Source of the DNA: Rhizorhabdus wittichii RW1
GTDB taxonomy: Bacteria > Pseudomonadota > Alphaproteobacteria > Sphingomonadales > Sphingomonadaceae
Length of the DNA: 64,000 nucleotides
NCBI GenBank assembly: GCA_000016765.1
Contig: CP000699.1
Coordinates: 310,001-374,000, forward strand
Reading direction: 5' to 3'
The notes below the pieces were generated by a model, which was not told the origin of the DNA, made no database searches, and was given only the letters and a program-made list of their open reading frames with translations. This document shows positions 17,535 to 25,708 of this stretch, piece after piece. The first letter of the stretch is position 1. Every line of letters begins with the position of its first letter. Both the position numbers and the translations under genes were made by a program.

Positions 17535-19108
17535 TCGCGCAGCACGAATTTCTGGATCTTGCCCAGCGGCGTGCGAGGGAAGTCCTCGACCAGGAACAGG
17601 TGGCGCGGCACCTTGTAATTGGCCATCCGCTCGCGGCTCCAGGCGGTCAGCTCGGCGAGCGACAGCGCGGCGCCGGGGCGCGGGATCACGCAGGCGGCGC
17701 AGACCTCGCCCATCCGATCGTCGGGCCAGCCGATCACGCAGACGTCGGCGACCGCCGGATGCGCGCGCAGGACATGCTCGATCTCGGCCGGATAGGCGTT
17801 GAACCCGCCGACGATGACGACGTCCTTGAGCCGGTCGAGAATGCGGACCGTGCCGTCCGCGTTCAGGCAGGCGACGTCGCCGGTGTGGAGCCAGCCCTCG
17901 GCGTCGATCGTCGCGGCGGTCTGCTCGGGGTCCTCGAAATAGCCCCGCATGACGTTGGGGCCGCGCACCAGCAGCTCGCCGCTCTCCTCGGCGATCCGCA
18001 CCTCGACGCCGGGCAGCGGCACGCCGACCGTCCGGGCGATCGTCTCGAAATCGCTGTCGGGATAGTTGACCGTCACCAGCGCGGTCGTCTCGGTCTGCCC
18101 GAAGCTGGTCAGGAACAGGTCGAAGCCGAACACCTCGCGTCCCGCCCGGATCAGGTCGACCGGGACATTGGCCGCGCCGGTATGGCCGACGCGCAGCGAG
18201 GAGATGTCGTAGGCGCCGAAGCGCGGATGCTCCATCAGCGTGGTGAAGATGGTCGGCGGCCCCATCAGCACGCTGATCCGCTCGCGCTCGATCAGCTTGA
18301 GCACGGCTTCGGGATCGAAGCTGGCGACCGGGAAGACGGTCATCCCCGCGACCAGCCCCGACACCCAGCCCGACCGGTAGCCGAAGCTGTGGAAGAAGGG
18401 GTTGACGATCAGCGCCCTATCGCCCGCGCGCAGGTCGTTCGAGCGGTTCCAGTTGGCGACCATCCACAGCGCCTGGCCGTGATCGTGCATCGCCCCCTTG
18501 GGGAAGCCGGTGGTGCCGCTGGTGAACAATATGTCGGCGATGCTGTCGGAACGGACCCCGGCGATGCGCGCCGCCAACTCGGCGTCGCTGCACCGGTCGG
18601 CCTCGAACGCCGCGAGCGAGGCGTCGTCGAGCAATATGATCTCGCGCAGGTTCGGCAGCGCGGCGACCGGATGGACGACGCCCGCGCCGCCGCCGGCCTG
18701 GCGCAGCATCGCGGCATAGTCGTTGCCCAGGAAGCCTGCGACGGTGAACAGGACGCGCGCCCGCGTCTTGCCGAGCGCGTAGAGCGCCTCGGCGCCCTTG
18801 AAGCGGGTGTTGATCGGCACCATGATCGCGCCGATGCTCTCGATCGCCGAGGCCGCGACCATCCATTCGGGGCTGTTGGGCGCCCAGATCGCCACCCGGT
18901 CGCCATATGCGACGCCATGCGCCACCAGCGCCGCCGCGAGCCGGTCCGCCCGGTCCCGGAACGCCGCGAAGCTCGTCGCCCGGCCGTCCTCGCCGACGAC
19001 GAAGGGCGTGTCGCCATAGGTCTCGGCGACATGGGCGATCAGCGCGGGCAGCGTGTGATCGAGCGAGATGGTCAGCCCGGAGAAATGCGGGCTCGCCGCG
19101 TCGTCCAT
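17507..19108 (-). CDS. Acyl-CoA synthetase (AMP-forming), ligase 1
   Basis: The 533-residue ANL-superfamily enzyme has the ATP loop FTSGTTGFPKG, the A5 motif SFGQTETT, A7 GWLHTGDVA, hinge DRLKDVVIVGGFNAYPAEIE and the catalytic Lys in PLGKIQKF. It should activate a carboxylic acid to its AMP ester and then its CoA thioester. It has the closest feel to FadD3/long- or bulky-chain ligases (e.g. FadD3-type, which activate ring-derived acids), but that is inference. The ATG lies 2 bp after the CMD-family stop on the same strand. It overlaps the end of the AraC gene. Confidence 0.93.
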   Translation of the reverse strand: MDDAASPHFSGLTISLDHTLPALIAHVAETYGDTPFVVGEDGRATSFAAFRDRADRLAAALVAHGVAYGDRVAIWAPNSPEWMVAASAIESIGAIMVPINTRFKGAEALYALGKTRARVLFTVAGFLGNDYAAMLRQAGGGAGVVHPVAALPNLREIILLDDASLAAFEADRCSDAELAARIAGVRSDSIADILFTSGTTGFPKGAMHDHGQALWMVANWNRSNDLRAGDRALIVNPFFHSFGYRSGWVSGLVAGMTVFPVASFDPEAVLKLIERERISVLMGPPTIFTTLMEHPRFGAYDISSLRVGHTGAANVPVDLIRAGREVFGFDLFLTSFGQTETTALVTVNYPDSDFETIARTVGVPLPGVEVRIAEESGELLVRGPNVMRGYFEDPEQTAATIDAEGWLHTGDVACLNADGTVRILDRLKDVVIVGGFNAYPAEIEHVLRAHPAVADVCVIGWPDDRMGEVCAACVIPRPGAALSLAELTAWSRERMANYKVPRHLFLVEDFPRTPLGKIQKFVLRDQLGDAVPA

Positions 19109-19110
19109 GG

Positions 19111-19542
19111 TCAGAGCAGGCCGCGCTCTTCCGACGTCTGCAGCCCGTCCGGCGACACGCCCGCCTCGCGCATCGCCTCGATCACCGCGGTGGTGGCGGT
19201 GGCGATGCAGGGGAAGCCGACATAGGGGGCAAGCTGGACGAGGATGCCCTCCAGCTCGGCGACCGTCAGGCCGTTGGCGATGCCGATCTTGACGTGGTTC
19301 TTGAGCTCGAGCGGCTGGCGCTGCGCCACCAGCATCGCGATGATCGCGATGCTCTTCTCCTTGCGGCCGATGCCCTCATGCTGCCAGGCGTCGTGGAAGC
19401 AGGCGGTCGCCGCCATCCGCGTGATTGGCGCGCCGAACCGGTCGGAGGCGGCGGAATCGCGGAACGCCGATCCGAACGCCTCGCCCATGATCCCGGTGAT
19501 GAAGCCGATGCCGGCTTCCTGCTTGTCGTCGAGCTTGGCCAC
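19111..19542 (-). CDS. Carboxymuconolactone decarboxylase (CMD/AhpD-fold) family protein
   Basis: The 143-residue all-helical protein has the CMD pattern RKEKSIAIIAMLVAQRQPLELKNHVKIGIANGLTVAELEGILVQLAPYVGFPC. The CxxC of AhpD peroxidases is missing, so gamma-carboxymuconolactone-decarboxylase-like chemistry or a structural role is more likely than peroxidase activity. The start is GTG at 19542, preceded by AGGAACGGC. It sits between the D-aminoacylase-like amidohydrolase and ligase 1, with only 2 bp to the ligase. Confidence 0.85.
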   Translation of the reverse strand: MAKLDDKQEAGIGFITGIMGEAFGSAFRDSAASDRFGAPITRMAATACFHDAWQHEGIGRKEKSIAIIAMLVAQRQPLELKNHVKIGIANGLTVAELEGILVQLAPYVGFPCIATATTAVIEAMREAGVSPDGLQTSEERGLL

Positions 19543-19569
19543 GCCGTTCCTTTCGTCCTGATGTCTTGT

Positions 19570-21306
19570 CTATTCGGCGGCGGCCAGCGCGGGCGCGGGG
19601 CGGCCGTGGCGGACCAGCCGGCCCGGCAGCCTGCCGGTCGGGCGGCCGCGCCGATAGGTGATCTCGCCCGAGACGATCGTCGCCTCATAGCCGTCCGACT
19701 GCTGGCTGAGCCGCTTGCCGCCGGCGGGAAGGTCGTGCCTCACGCGCGGCGCGTAGAGGTGCAGCCGGTCGAGGTCGATCAGGTTGAGATCGGCCTTGTA
19801 GCCGGGCTTGATCACGCCGCGATCGAACAGGTTGACGGTCTCGGCGGTCTCGCGGCTGAGCATGCTGACGGCCTGCTCGATCGGCATCTTGTGGCTGTCG
19901 CGGACATATTCGGACAGCATGTAGGTCGGATAGGCCGCGTCGCAGATCATCCCGTAATGCGCGCCGCCGTCGCCCAGGCCCAGCACCGTGCCCGGCTTGC
20001 CGAACAGGTCGACCGCCGCGTCGAAGCGGTTGTTCTCGGTATTGCCCATCGGGCAGTAGATGATCGCCTTGCCGTTCTGGCGCAGCAGCTCGTCATACAT
20101 CAGCTCGCGCTCGTCGATGCCCAGCGTCTCGGCGCGCGCCTTGATGCTGTCGCTCGGGTGCGGGTTGTAGTTGGGCGGATCGCCGAGCGGGAACAGGATG
20201 TGGGTCTGCTGGACGACCCAGAGGAAGAAGGGGTTCGGGTCCTCGGGCTGCTCGGACAATAGCTGCTGGCGGAAGGCGGGATCGCGCATCCGCGCGACCT
20301 TCTCCTCCAGCGGCAGATGCTCGATCTGCTTGTAGCTGGGGTTGAGCGAGAAGGGGTGGTAGCTCAGCTCGATCCCGAACAGCATGCCGATCGGGCGCGG
20401 GAAGAACTGGCCCTGGATGCGGCGTCCGTCCTGCTTGGCCCGGGCGAGGCCCTCGAGCAGCGGCTCGGGCCCGCCGACCACCTGCGATCCGGTGAACAGG
20501 CTGAAATTGACCGACTTGCCGCCCGACGTCTCGTTGAGCGTCTCGATGACCTCCCATTCGTGCGGGGTCGGCAGGTTGGTGTTGGGGATGATCTGGAACA
20601 CGCCGGCGCCGGCGTCCTTCAGGCCCCCGGCCAGCGCCTTCAGCTCGTCGACCTCGGTCTTGGTCGAGGGGGCGGGGCGGCCGTCGCGGAAGCTGTGCGC
20701 GAGCTGGCGCGAGGTGGTGACGCCGAGCGCGCCGGCCTCGATCGCCTCGCGGGTGATGCGGCGCATCTCGGCCAGGTCGGCCTCGGTCGGCGGCTCCAGA
20801 TTGGTGCCGCGCTCGCCCATCACATAGACGCGCAGCGGGCTGTGCGGCAGCTGGGCGGCGAAATCGACGTCGGTGCGCCGGGTGTCGAGGAAGTCGAGAT
20901 ATTCGGGGAAGGTCTCCCACTTCCAGGGGACGCCGTCGGTCATCACCACCTCGGGGATGTCCTCGACGCCTTCCATCAGCTTGACCATCAGCTGGCGATG
21001 CTCGGGCCGCGACGGCGCGAAGCCGACGCCGCAATTGCCCATCACCACCGTCGTCACGCCATGGTTGGAGGACGGCGCGAGGGTGTTCTCCCAGGTGACC
21101 TGGCCGTCATAATGGGTGTGGACGTCGACGAAGCCCGGCGTCACCGTCAGGCCGGTCGCGTCGATCTCCTCGCGGCCCTTGCCCGCCACCGTGCCGACCG
21201 CGGCGATGGCGCCGTCGCTGATCGCCACGTCGGCCTGGAAACCGGGCGCGCCGGTGCCGTCGACGACGGTGCCGCCACGGATCACGATGTCAAATTCCGC
21301 GCTCAT
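19570..21306 (-). CDS. N-acyl-D-amino-acid deacylase-like amidohydrolase
   Basis: The 578-residue metal-dependent hydrolase starts with the urease-type beta-sandwich (FDIVIRGGTVVDGTGAPG). The metal motif DVHTHYDGQ is at 61-69, followed by GVTTVVMGNCGVGFAPSR. LGLGDGGAHYGMICD supplies the late Asp, and the sandwich closes with GYKADLNLIDLD. This is the D-aminoacylase/DAN_amidohydrolase group. In clusters like this the physiological substrate may be a cyclic amide, lactone or N-acyl compound rather than a D-amino acid. The start at 21306 begins at the family N-terminus. It heads the minus-strand run with the CMD protein and ligase 1. Confidence 0.9.
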   Translation of the reverse strand: MSAEFDIVIRGGTVVDGTGAPGFQADVAISDGAIAAVGTVAGKGREEIDATGLTVTPGFVDVHTHYDGQVTWENTLAPSSNHGVTTVVMGNCGVGFAPSRPEHRQLMVKLMEGVEDIPEVVMTDGVPWKWETFPEYLDFLDTRRTDVDFAAQLPHSPLRVYVMGERGTNLEPPTEADLAEMRRITREAIEAGALGVTTSRQLAHSFRDGRPAPSTKTEVDELKALAGGLKDAGAGVFQIIPNTNLPTPHEWEVIETLNETSGGKSVNFSLFTGSQVVGGPEPLLEGLARAKQDGRRIQGQFFPRPIGMLFGIELSYHPFSLNPSYKQIEHLPLEEKVARMRDPAFRQQLLSEQPEDPNPFFLWVVQQTHILFPLGDPPNYNPHPSDSIKARAETLGIDERELMYDELLRQNGKAIIYCPMGNTENNRFDAAVDLFGKPGTVLGLGDGGAHYGMICDAAYPTYMLSEYVRDSHKMPIEQAVSMLSRETAETVNLFDRGVIKPGYKADLNLIDLDRLHLYAPRVRHDLPAGGKRLSQQSDGYEATIVSGEITYRRGRPTGRLPGRLVRHGRPAPALAAAE

Positions 21307-21617
21307 CCTAATCCTCGCTTTTGCCCGGGAAGACGCCGCATGGGGGCGTCCGCGATCCGGCCATGGCCGATCCTGCTGGGCTTCCCGAGCGAAGATAGGA
21401 TGCGGGGGAGGGGCGTCAACCGCGGCGTCGCCCCGGGCCCCGGCGCGCGCCGACTCATCGGCCATCTGATGGGATGGCGCGGGTGCCATCAGATGGCCGA
21501 TGGACGCGGCCGGCTTCTATTCGGCCCAAAAGCGGTAGCGTATAGCCCGGTCGAACAGGCGGCGCGGCGACAGGAGGTCGGCCCCGCACGCGCTTCACCA
21601 GCCATATTGGAGTCGTG
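21307..21617. promoter_or_regulatory. 311-bp divergent intergenic region with twin palindromic operators
   Basis: No open frame of substance is present. At 21461-21472 lies GCCATC-T-GATGG, and at 21485-21497 GCCATC-A-GATGGC. The two odd-length palindromes have centres exactly 24 bp apart, and together they form a perfect 15-bp inverted repeat (21458-21472 with 21486-21500). The layout fits paired operators for a dimeric regulator between two divergent amidohydrolase genes. Which regulator binds is unknown; the IclR pair about 2 kb away is a candidate. Confidence 0.65.
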
Positions 21618-22850
21618 ATGTCTTCCCAAGCGCAACCCAAGTCGGCCGACCGCACCCCGCTCTATGCGGGGCCGATCTTCGACGCCGATACCCATTTCTG
21701 GGAGACCGACGAGGCGTGGACCCGCTATCTGCCGCGCGATGCCGCCGAGAAATACGGCATCAGCTTCAAGACCGGCGAGGATGGCGACTTCGCCATGTAT
21801 GTCGGCCCGCGCAAGGTGGAGATCAGCGCCGATCACCTGTTCGAGGACGGGCGGGTGCCGGCGCCGGGCAAGCTCCACGAATGGCTGCGCGCGATGAAGG
21901 AGGGCAAGGCCGAGATCGACCTGCACGTGCCCAAGACCGCCGACATGATGGAACCCGCCGCGCGGGTGGAGAAGCTCGACGGCTGGGACGTGCGATCGTC
22001 GATCCTGTTCATCGGCAACATGATCACCGCGATCAGCTTCCTCGACGATCCGCGCTACGCCTATCCGGTGCTCAACGCCTATAATGGCTGGATGTACGAC
22101 CAGTGGAAGTACAATTACGACGACCGCATCTACACCGCGCCGATCGTCACGCTCGATGACGTCGACGAGGCGTGCAGGCAGCTGCGCGACGTGATCGGGA
22201 AGGGCGCCAAGCTGATCCTGATGCCGATGGGCCCCTATAACGGCAAGGCGCCCGCGCATCCCGACCATGACCCCTTCTGGGCGATCGCCAACGAGGCCGG
22301 CCTCCGCGTCGTCTTCCACGTCTCCGAAGCGATCTACATGAAGCATCACATGGCGGTGTGGGGCGAGCCGGTGCAGCAGTCGCGCATCAAGCAGACCGCC
22401 TTCGTCTGGATGCACGGCTATTCCGAGCGCCCGGTGGTCGAGACGCTGTCGAGCTTCATCTTCTGGAACTTCTTCGCGCGCTTCCCGAAGGTGAAGCTGC
22501 TCTCCGCCGAGAACGGGGCGGAGTGGGTGCCGGCGATGCTGACCAAGATGGACAAGTGCCGGGGCATCGCCAAGAACGGCTTCTGGCCCGGCGGCCAGCT
22601 CAAGGACCGTCCGAGCCGCATCTTCGCCGAGCATGTCTCGGTCGTCGCCTATCCCGAGGACGACCTCCGCTCGATCGTCGATCAGGTCGGCACCGCCGAT
22701 TGGCTGCTGATGGGATCGGACTATCCCCACGCCGAAGGCGTCGAGGAACCGCGCATCTTCGCCGACGAAGCCTGCCGCGGACTCTCGGCCGGGGATACCC
22801 GCAAGATCATGTACGAGAACGGCATGCGCTTCATGGGCCTGCCCTACTGA
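21618..22850 (+). CDS. Amidohydrolase-2 family metal-dependent hydrolase/decarboxylase
   Basis: The 410-residue TIM-barrel protein begins IFDADTHFWE, the ACMSD-type metal motif (D24, H26). It has further ligands in VVFHVSEAIYMKHH and a late Asp in LLMGSDYPHAEG. Members hydrolyse C-C or C-N bonds or decarboxylate aromatic acids without oxygen. It resembles the long (about 400 residue) amidohydrolase-2 proteins common in sphingomonad catabolic islands, whose roles are mostly undefined. The ATG follows TTGGAG. It is divergent from the other amidohydrolase across the twin-operator region, and stops 15 bp from the convergent IclR gene. Confidence 0.9.
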   Translation: MSSQAQPKSADRTPLYAGPIFDADTHFWETDEAWTRYLPRDAAEKYGISFKTGEDGDFAMYVGPRKVEISADHLFEDGRVPAPGKLHEWLRAMKEGKAEIDLHVPKTADMMEPAARVEKLDGWDVRSSILFIGNMITAISFLDDPRYAYPVLNAYNGWMYDQWKYNYDDRIYTAPIVTLDDVDEACRQLRDVIGKGAKLILMPMGPYNGKAPAHPDHDPFWAIANEAGLRVVFHVSEAIYMKHHMAVWGEPVQQSRIKQTAFVWMHGYSERPVVETLSSFIFWNFFARFPKVKLLSAENGAEWVPAMLTKMDKCRGIAKNGFWPGGQLKDRPSRIFAEHVSVVAYPEDDLRSIVDQVGTADWLLMGSDYPHAEGVEEPRIFADEACRGLSAGDTRKIMYENGMRFMGLPY

Positions 22851-22865
22851 GGGCGGGCCGGGCCT

Positions 22866-23690
22866 TCAGTCCCCGGAAAGGAGCTCCGGCACGGCCGTCA
22901 CCGGCCGGCCGGACGCTTCATGCCCGGCGTCGATCAGCAATTGCAGGAAGGCGTCATAGCTGTTCCGCATGCGATCGAGCGGGGCGGCGAGCATCATCGC
23001 GCCGATCGGCTCGTCGTCGGGCCCGAACACCGGCACCGACATGGCGGCGGTGTCGCTCAGCATCTCGCCGAAGCTGGCGCAATAGCCGGTCCGCCGTATC
23101 TCCTCGAGGTCGGCCATGATGTCGGCCTCGGTGATCCGGGTACTCTCGGTGAGCGGGCGCAGCTTGGCCCGCTTGAGATAGGCGCTGACGCGGGCCGGCG
23201 GCGCATGGGCGAGCAGCACCCGCCCCGCCGCGCTGGCATAGAGCGGCGCGCGGATGCCGACATGCATCGCATAGCGGACCGGCTGGGTGCTGTTCACCGC
23301 CTCGGTATAGATGGCCTGGCCGATCTCCCAGTCGGCGATCGCGAAGCCGACCGATTCATGGGTGGTGCGGGCGAGCGCCTTGAGCGGCTGGCGGACGACC
23401 TCGGGCGCCGACCAGGTCGACATGATGCGGCCGGCCAGGCGGTAGGCGACCGGCCCCAGCCGGTAGCGGCCTTCCTCCTGCACCAGATAGCGCATGTCGC
23501 ACAGGCCGCGCAGCGTATCGAGGAAGGTGCTCTTGGGCACCGCCATGGCCGCGCTGATCTCGGCGAGGCCGAGCCCGTCGCGGTGCTTCGACAGCAGCAT
23601 CAGCAGGTCGAGCACGCGCCCGATCGCCCTGGGTCCCTTGACCGTCCGCGCCTCCGCCTTCGGTGATGTCGTCATCGTGGAATTCCCCAT
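22866..23690 (-). CDS. IclR family transcriptional regulator 1
   Basis: The roughly 274-residue protein has the IclR layout. An N-terminal winged helix (IGRVLDLLMLLSKHRDGLGLAEISAAMAVPKSTFLDTLRGL) precedes the GAF-like effector domain (ESVGFAIADWEIGQAIYTEAVNS, YASAAGRVLLAHAPP). The start at 23690 is chosen because farther upstream codons lie inside the operator-like repeat at 23712-23740; an ATG at 23675 is also possible. It is transcribed toward the amidohydrolase and is divergent from a second IclR gene. Confidence 0.9.
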   Translation of the reverse strand: MGNSTMTTSPKAEARTVKGPRAIGRVLDLLMLLSKHRDGLGLAEISAAMAVPKSTFLDTLRGLCDMRYLVQEEGRYRLGPVAYRLAGRIMSTWSAPEVVRQPLKALARTTHESVGFAIADWEIGQAIYTEAVNSTQPVRYAMHVGIRAPLYASAAGRVLLAHAPPARVSAYLKRAKLRPLTESTRITEADIMADLEEIRRTGYCASFGEMLSDTAAMSVPVFGPDDEPIGAMMLAAPLDRMRNSYDAFLQLLIDAGHEASGRPVTAVPELLSGD

Positions 23691-23711
23691 GTCCCTGGTC
23701 GATGCATAGCC

Positions 23712-23740
23712 GTTCGAAAAATCGAACACAATTCGAAAAA
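23712..23740. promoter_or_regulatory. Operator-like repeat between divergent IclR genes
   Basis: The perfect palindrome GTTCGA-AAAA-TCGAAC (23712-23727) is followed by a direct repeat of its core, TTCGAAAAA (23713-23721 and 23732-23740, 19 bp apart). AT-rich palindromes of this form are unusual in this GC-rich sequence and match the size of IclR-dimer sites. It is placed to repress or activate both divergent IclR genes. Confidence 0.65.
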
Positions 23741-23811
23741 CCTTTGCGCATCACGTCCGTGATGCTACACCCGCTTCAGGATCAGCGAGTCTCAGGAGAG
23801 GGAGAGCATCG

Positions 23812-24651
23812 ATGGCCACCAGCGATTCACGGACGATCAAGTCGGCGCACCGCGTCCTCGAAATCCTCGAATATTTCGACCAGGACCGTCGCCATGCCAC
23901 GGTGATGGATATGTCGCGGACCTTGTCCTACCCGCAGTCGAGCACGTCGGAGCTGCTGCGCTGCCTGACCCGGCTCGGTTATCTGCACTACAACCGCTTC
24001 CGCCGCACCTACAGCCCCACCGCCCGCGTCGCCCTGCTCGGCGCCTGGGTGAAGCCGGCGCTGTTCCGGGGCGGCCCCGTGCTGTCGGCGATCGACCGGG
24101 TGTCCGACCTGGTCGGCGAGACGGTGATCCTGTCGACGGCGTCCAACTATGTCGTCCAGCATCTCCACGTCATCCACGGGCAGGAGGAGGACGCGATCGA
24201 CGCGCATGTCGGCGACACGCTGCCGCTGCTGCACAGCCCGCAGGGCAAGCTGCTGCTGTCGAGCTACCAGAACGACCATATCCGCTCGGCGGTCCACCGC
24301 CTCAACGCCGAGGAGGGCGACGCCTCGCGCCATGTCCGCCTCGCCGACGTGATGGAGGAGATGGCGGCGCTGCGCGAGAAGGGCTGGCTGGTCACCGACG
24401 AGGAGGATGGGTCGGGCTGCATCGCGGTGCTGCTGCCGGCGCGGCGCGGCATGGACCGGCTGGTGATCAGCGTGCTCGCCTCGCGCGAGGTGATCGAGCA
24501 GCGCTCGGGCGAGATCATCGCCGCCTTGCTCGACCATCGCGACGAGATCGACGCGGTCGAGGGCGCCGAGGTGCGGGAGATGACCGAGAGCAATCTCGCC
24601 CGCATGAATGACAATGTGAAGATCGTGAGCTATCGCCGCCACTTCGCCTGA
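23812..24651 (+). CDS. IclR family transcriptional regulator 2
   Basis: The 279-residue protein has an N-terminal winged helix (SAHRVLEILEYFDQDRRHATVMDMSRTLSYPQSSTSELLRCLTRLGYL) and an IclR effector domain (GETVILSTASNYVVQHLHVIHG, LPLLHSPQGKLLLSSY). It is clearly different from the neighbouring IclR 1 and lacks most of its effector-domain signature, so the two may sense different ligands. AGGAGAGGGAGAGC precedes the ATG. The MDR reductase follows 15 bp after its stop, so the pair probably shares a transcript. Confidence 0.88.
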   Translation: MATSDSRTIKSAHRVLEILEYFDQDRRHATVMDMSRTLSYPQSSTSELLRCLTRLGYLHYNRFRRTYSPTARVALLGAWVKPALFRGGPVLSAIDRVSDLVGETVILSTASNYVVQHLHVIHGQEEDAIDAHVGDTLPLLHSPQGKLLLSSYQNDHIRSAVHRLNAEEGDASRHVRLADVMEEMAALREKGWLVTDEEDGSGCIAVLLPARRGMDRLVISVLASREVIEQRSGEIIAALLDHRDEIDAVEGAEVREMTESNLARMNDNVKIVSYRRHFA

Positions 24652-24666
24652 GGCGGCGGCCCGTCG

Positions 24667-25632
24667 ATGAGTCCGCCCGCCAATATCGGCCTGCTGGCCG
24701 GGACGGCGGACGGCGTCCGTTTCGAACCCCAGGCGATGCCCGATGCGCCGGGGCCGGACGGCCTGACCGTCCGGATGCTGTTCGCGCCGGTCAACCCCGC
24801 CGACCTGCTGGCGATCGACGGCGGCTATGCCTTCGCGCTCGCCGCCGACGATCCGCTGGGGGCAGAGGGCGTCGGCGTCGTAGAGCAGGCCGGATCGCGG
24901 GTGAGCGACCTCGGCCCCGGCGACCTCGTCCTGCCGCTCGATCGTGGAAACTGGACCCGCTATCGCGCGGTGGCGCGAGACCGGGTGCTCGCGGTTCCGC
25001 CCGGTGTCGATCCCCGGCAGGCGGCGATGATGCGGATCAATCCCGCCACCGCCTGGCTGCTGCTCGCCGCGAGCGGCGCGGGGCCGGGCGACTGCCTCGT
25101 CCAGAACGCCGCCGGCTCGACCGTCGCGCATTGGGTGCGCCGGCTGGCGGCGCTGCGCGACGTCGCGGTGATCGACGTGGTCCGCCCCGGCGCGTCGGCG
25201 CCGGGTCTTGCCGACGACGAGCATCTCGAAGCGGCGGTGAAGGCCGCGAGCGGCGGCCGGCGGGTCCGCGCCGCGCTCGACTGCGTCGCCGGCGATGCGA
25301 CCGGCCGGATGGCGGCCTGCCTCGACGCCGAGGGGACGGTCCTCGTCTTCGGCCATCTCTCCGGCGAACCCTCCACCATTCGTTCGCAACTGCTCACCGG
25401 GCGCGGCCTGACGGTGCGGGGCTTCAGCCTGCGCCCCGCCGAGGCGAGAATGACCCCGGCGGCGCGCGACGCGATGGTCGCCGGGCTCTGGGCCGCGGCC
25501 GGGCAGGGCGCCGTCGAGCTGCCGATCCGCGCCGTCCTGCCTCTCGCCGAAGCGGAGCGGGCGATCGCGCTGGCGCGGACGCCGGGGCGGGGCCGGGTGC
25601 TGATCGATCTCGACGCGATATCGGGCATGTGA
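24667..25632 (+). CDS. MDR superfamily reductase, 2-enoyl reductase (MECR/ETR)-like
   Basis: The 321-residue medium-chain reductase without zinc ligands has an N-terminal GroES-like domain (VNPADLLAIDGGYAF, PLGAEGVGVVEQAG), WTRYRAV, then QAAMMRINPATAWLLL, a pattern of mitochondrial-type trans-2-enoyl reductases. The nucleotide-binding loop is altered: QNAAGSTVAHWVRRLA replaces the usual AxxSxVG. It should reduce an activated C=C with NADPH. It lies in the same direction as IclR 2 and 76 bp ahead of an acyl-CoA dehydrogenase pair. Confidence 0.82.
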   Translation: MSPPANIGLLAGTADGVRFEPQAMPDAPGPDGLTVRMLFAPVNPADLLAIDGGYAFALAADDPLGAEGVGVVEQAGSRVSDLGPGDLVLPLDRGNWTRYRAVARDRVLAVPPGVDPRQAAMMRINPATAWLLLAASGAGPGDCLVQNAAGSTVAHWVRRLAALRDVAVIDVVRPGASAPGLADDEHLEAAVKAASGGRRVRAALDCVAGDATGRMAACLDAEGTVLVFGHLSGEPSTIRSQLLTGRGLTVRGFSLRPAEARMTPAARDAMVAGLWAAAGQGAVELPIRAVLPLAEAERAIALARTPGRGRVLIDLDAISGM

Positions 25633-25708
25633 AGGCTTCCGGCCGTCGCGTTGACAGCAGCGCCGTCAATCTGGTGGGGACAGGCTCGACCAACGGGATT
25701 TTTTGCCG

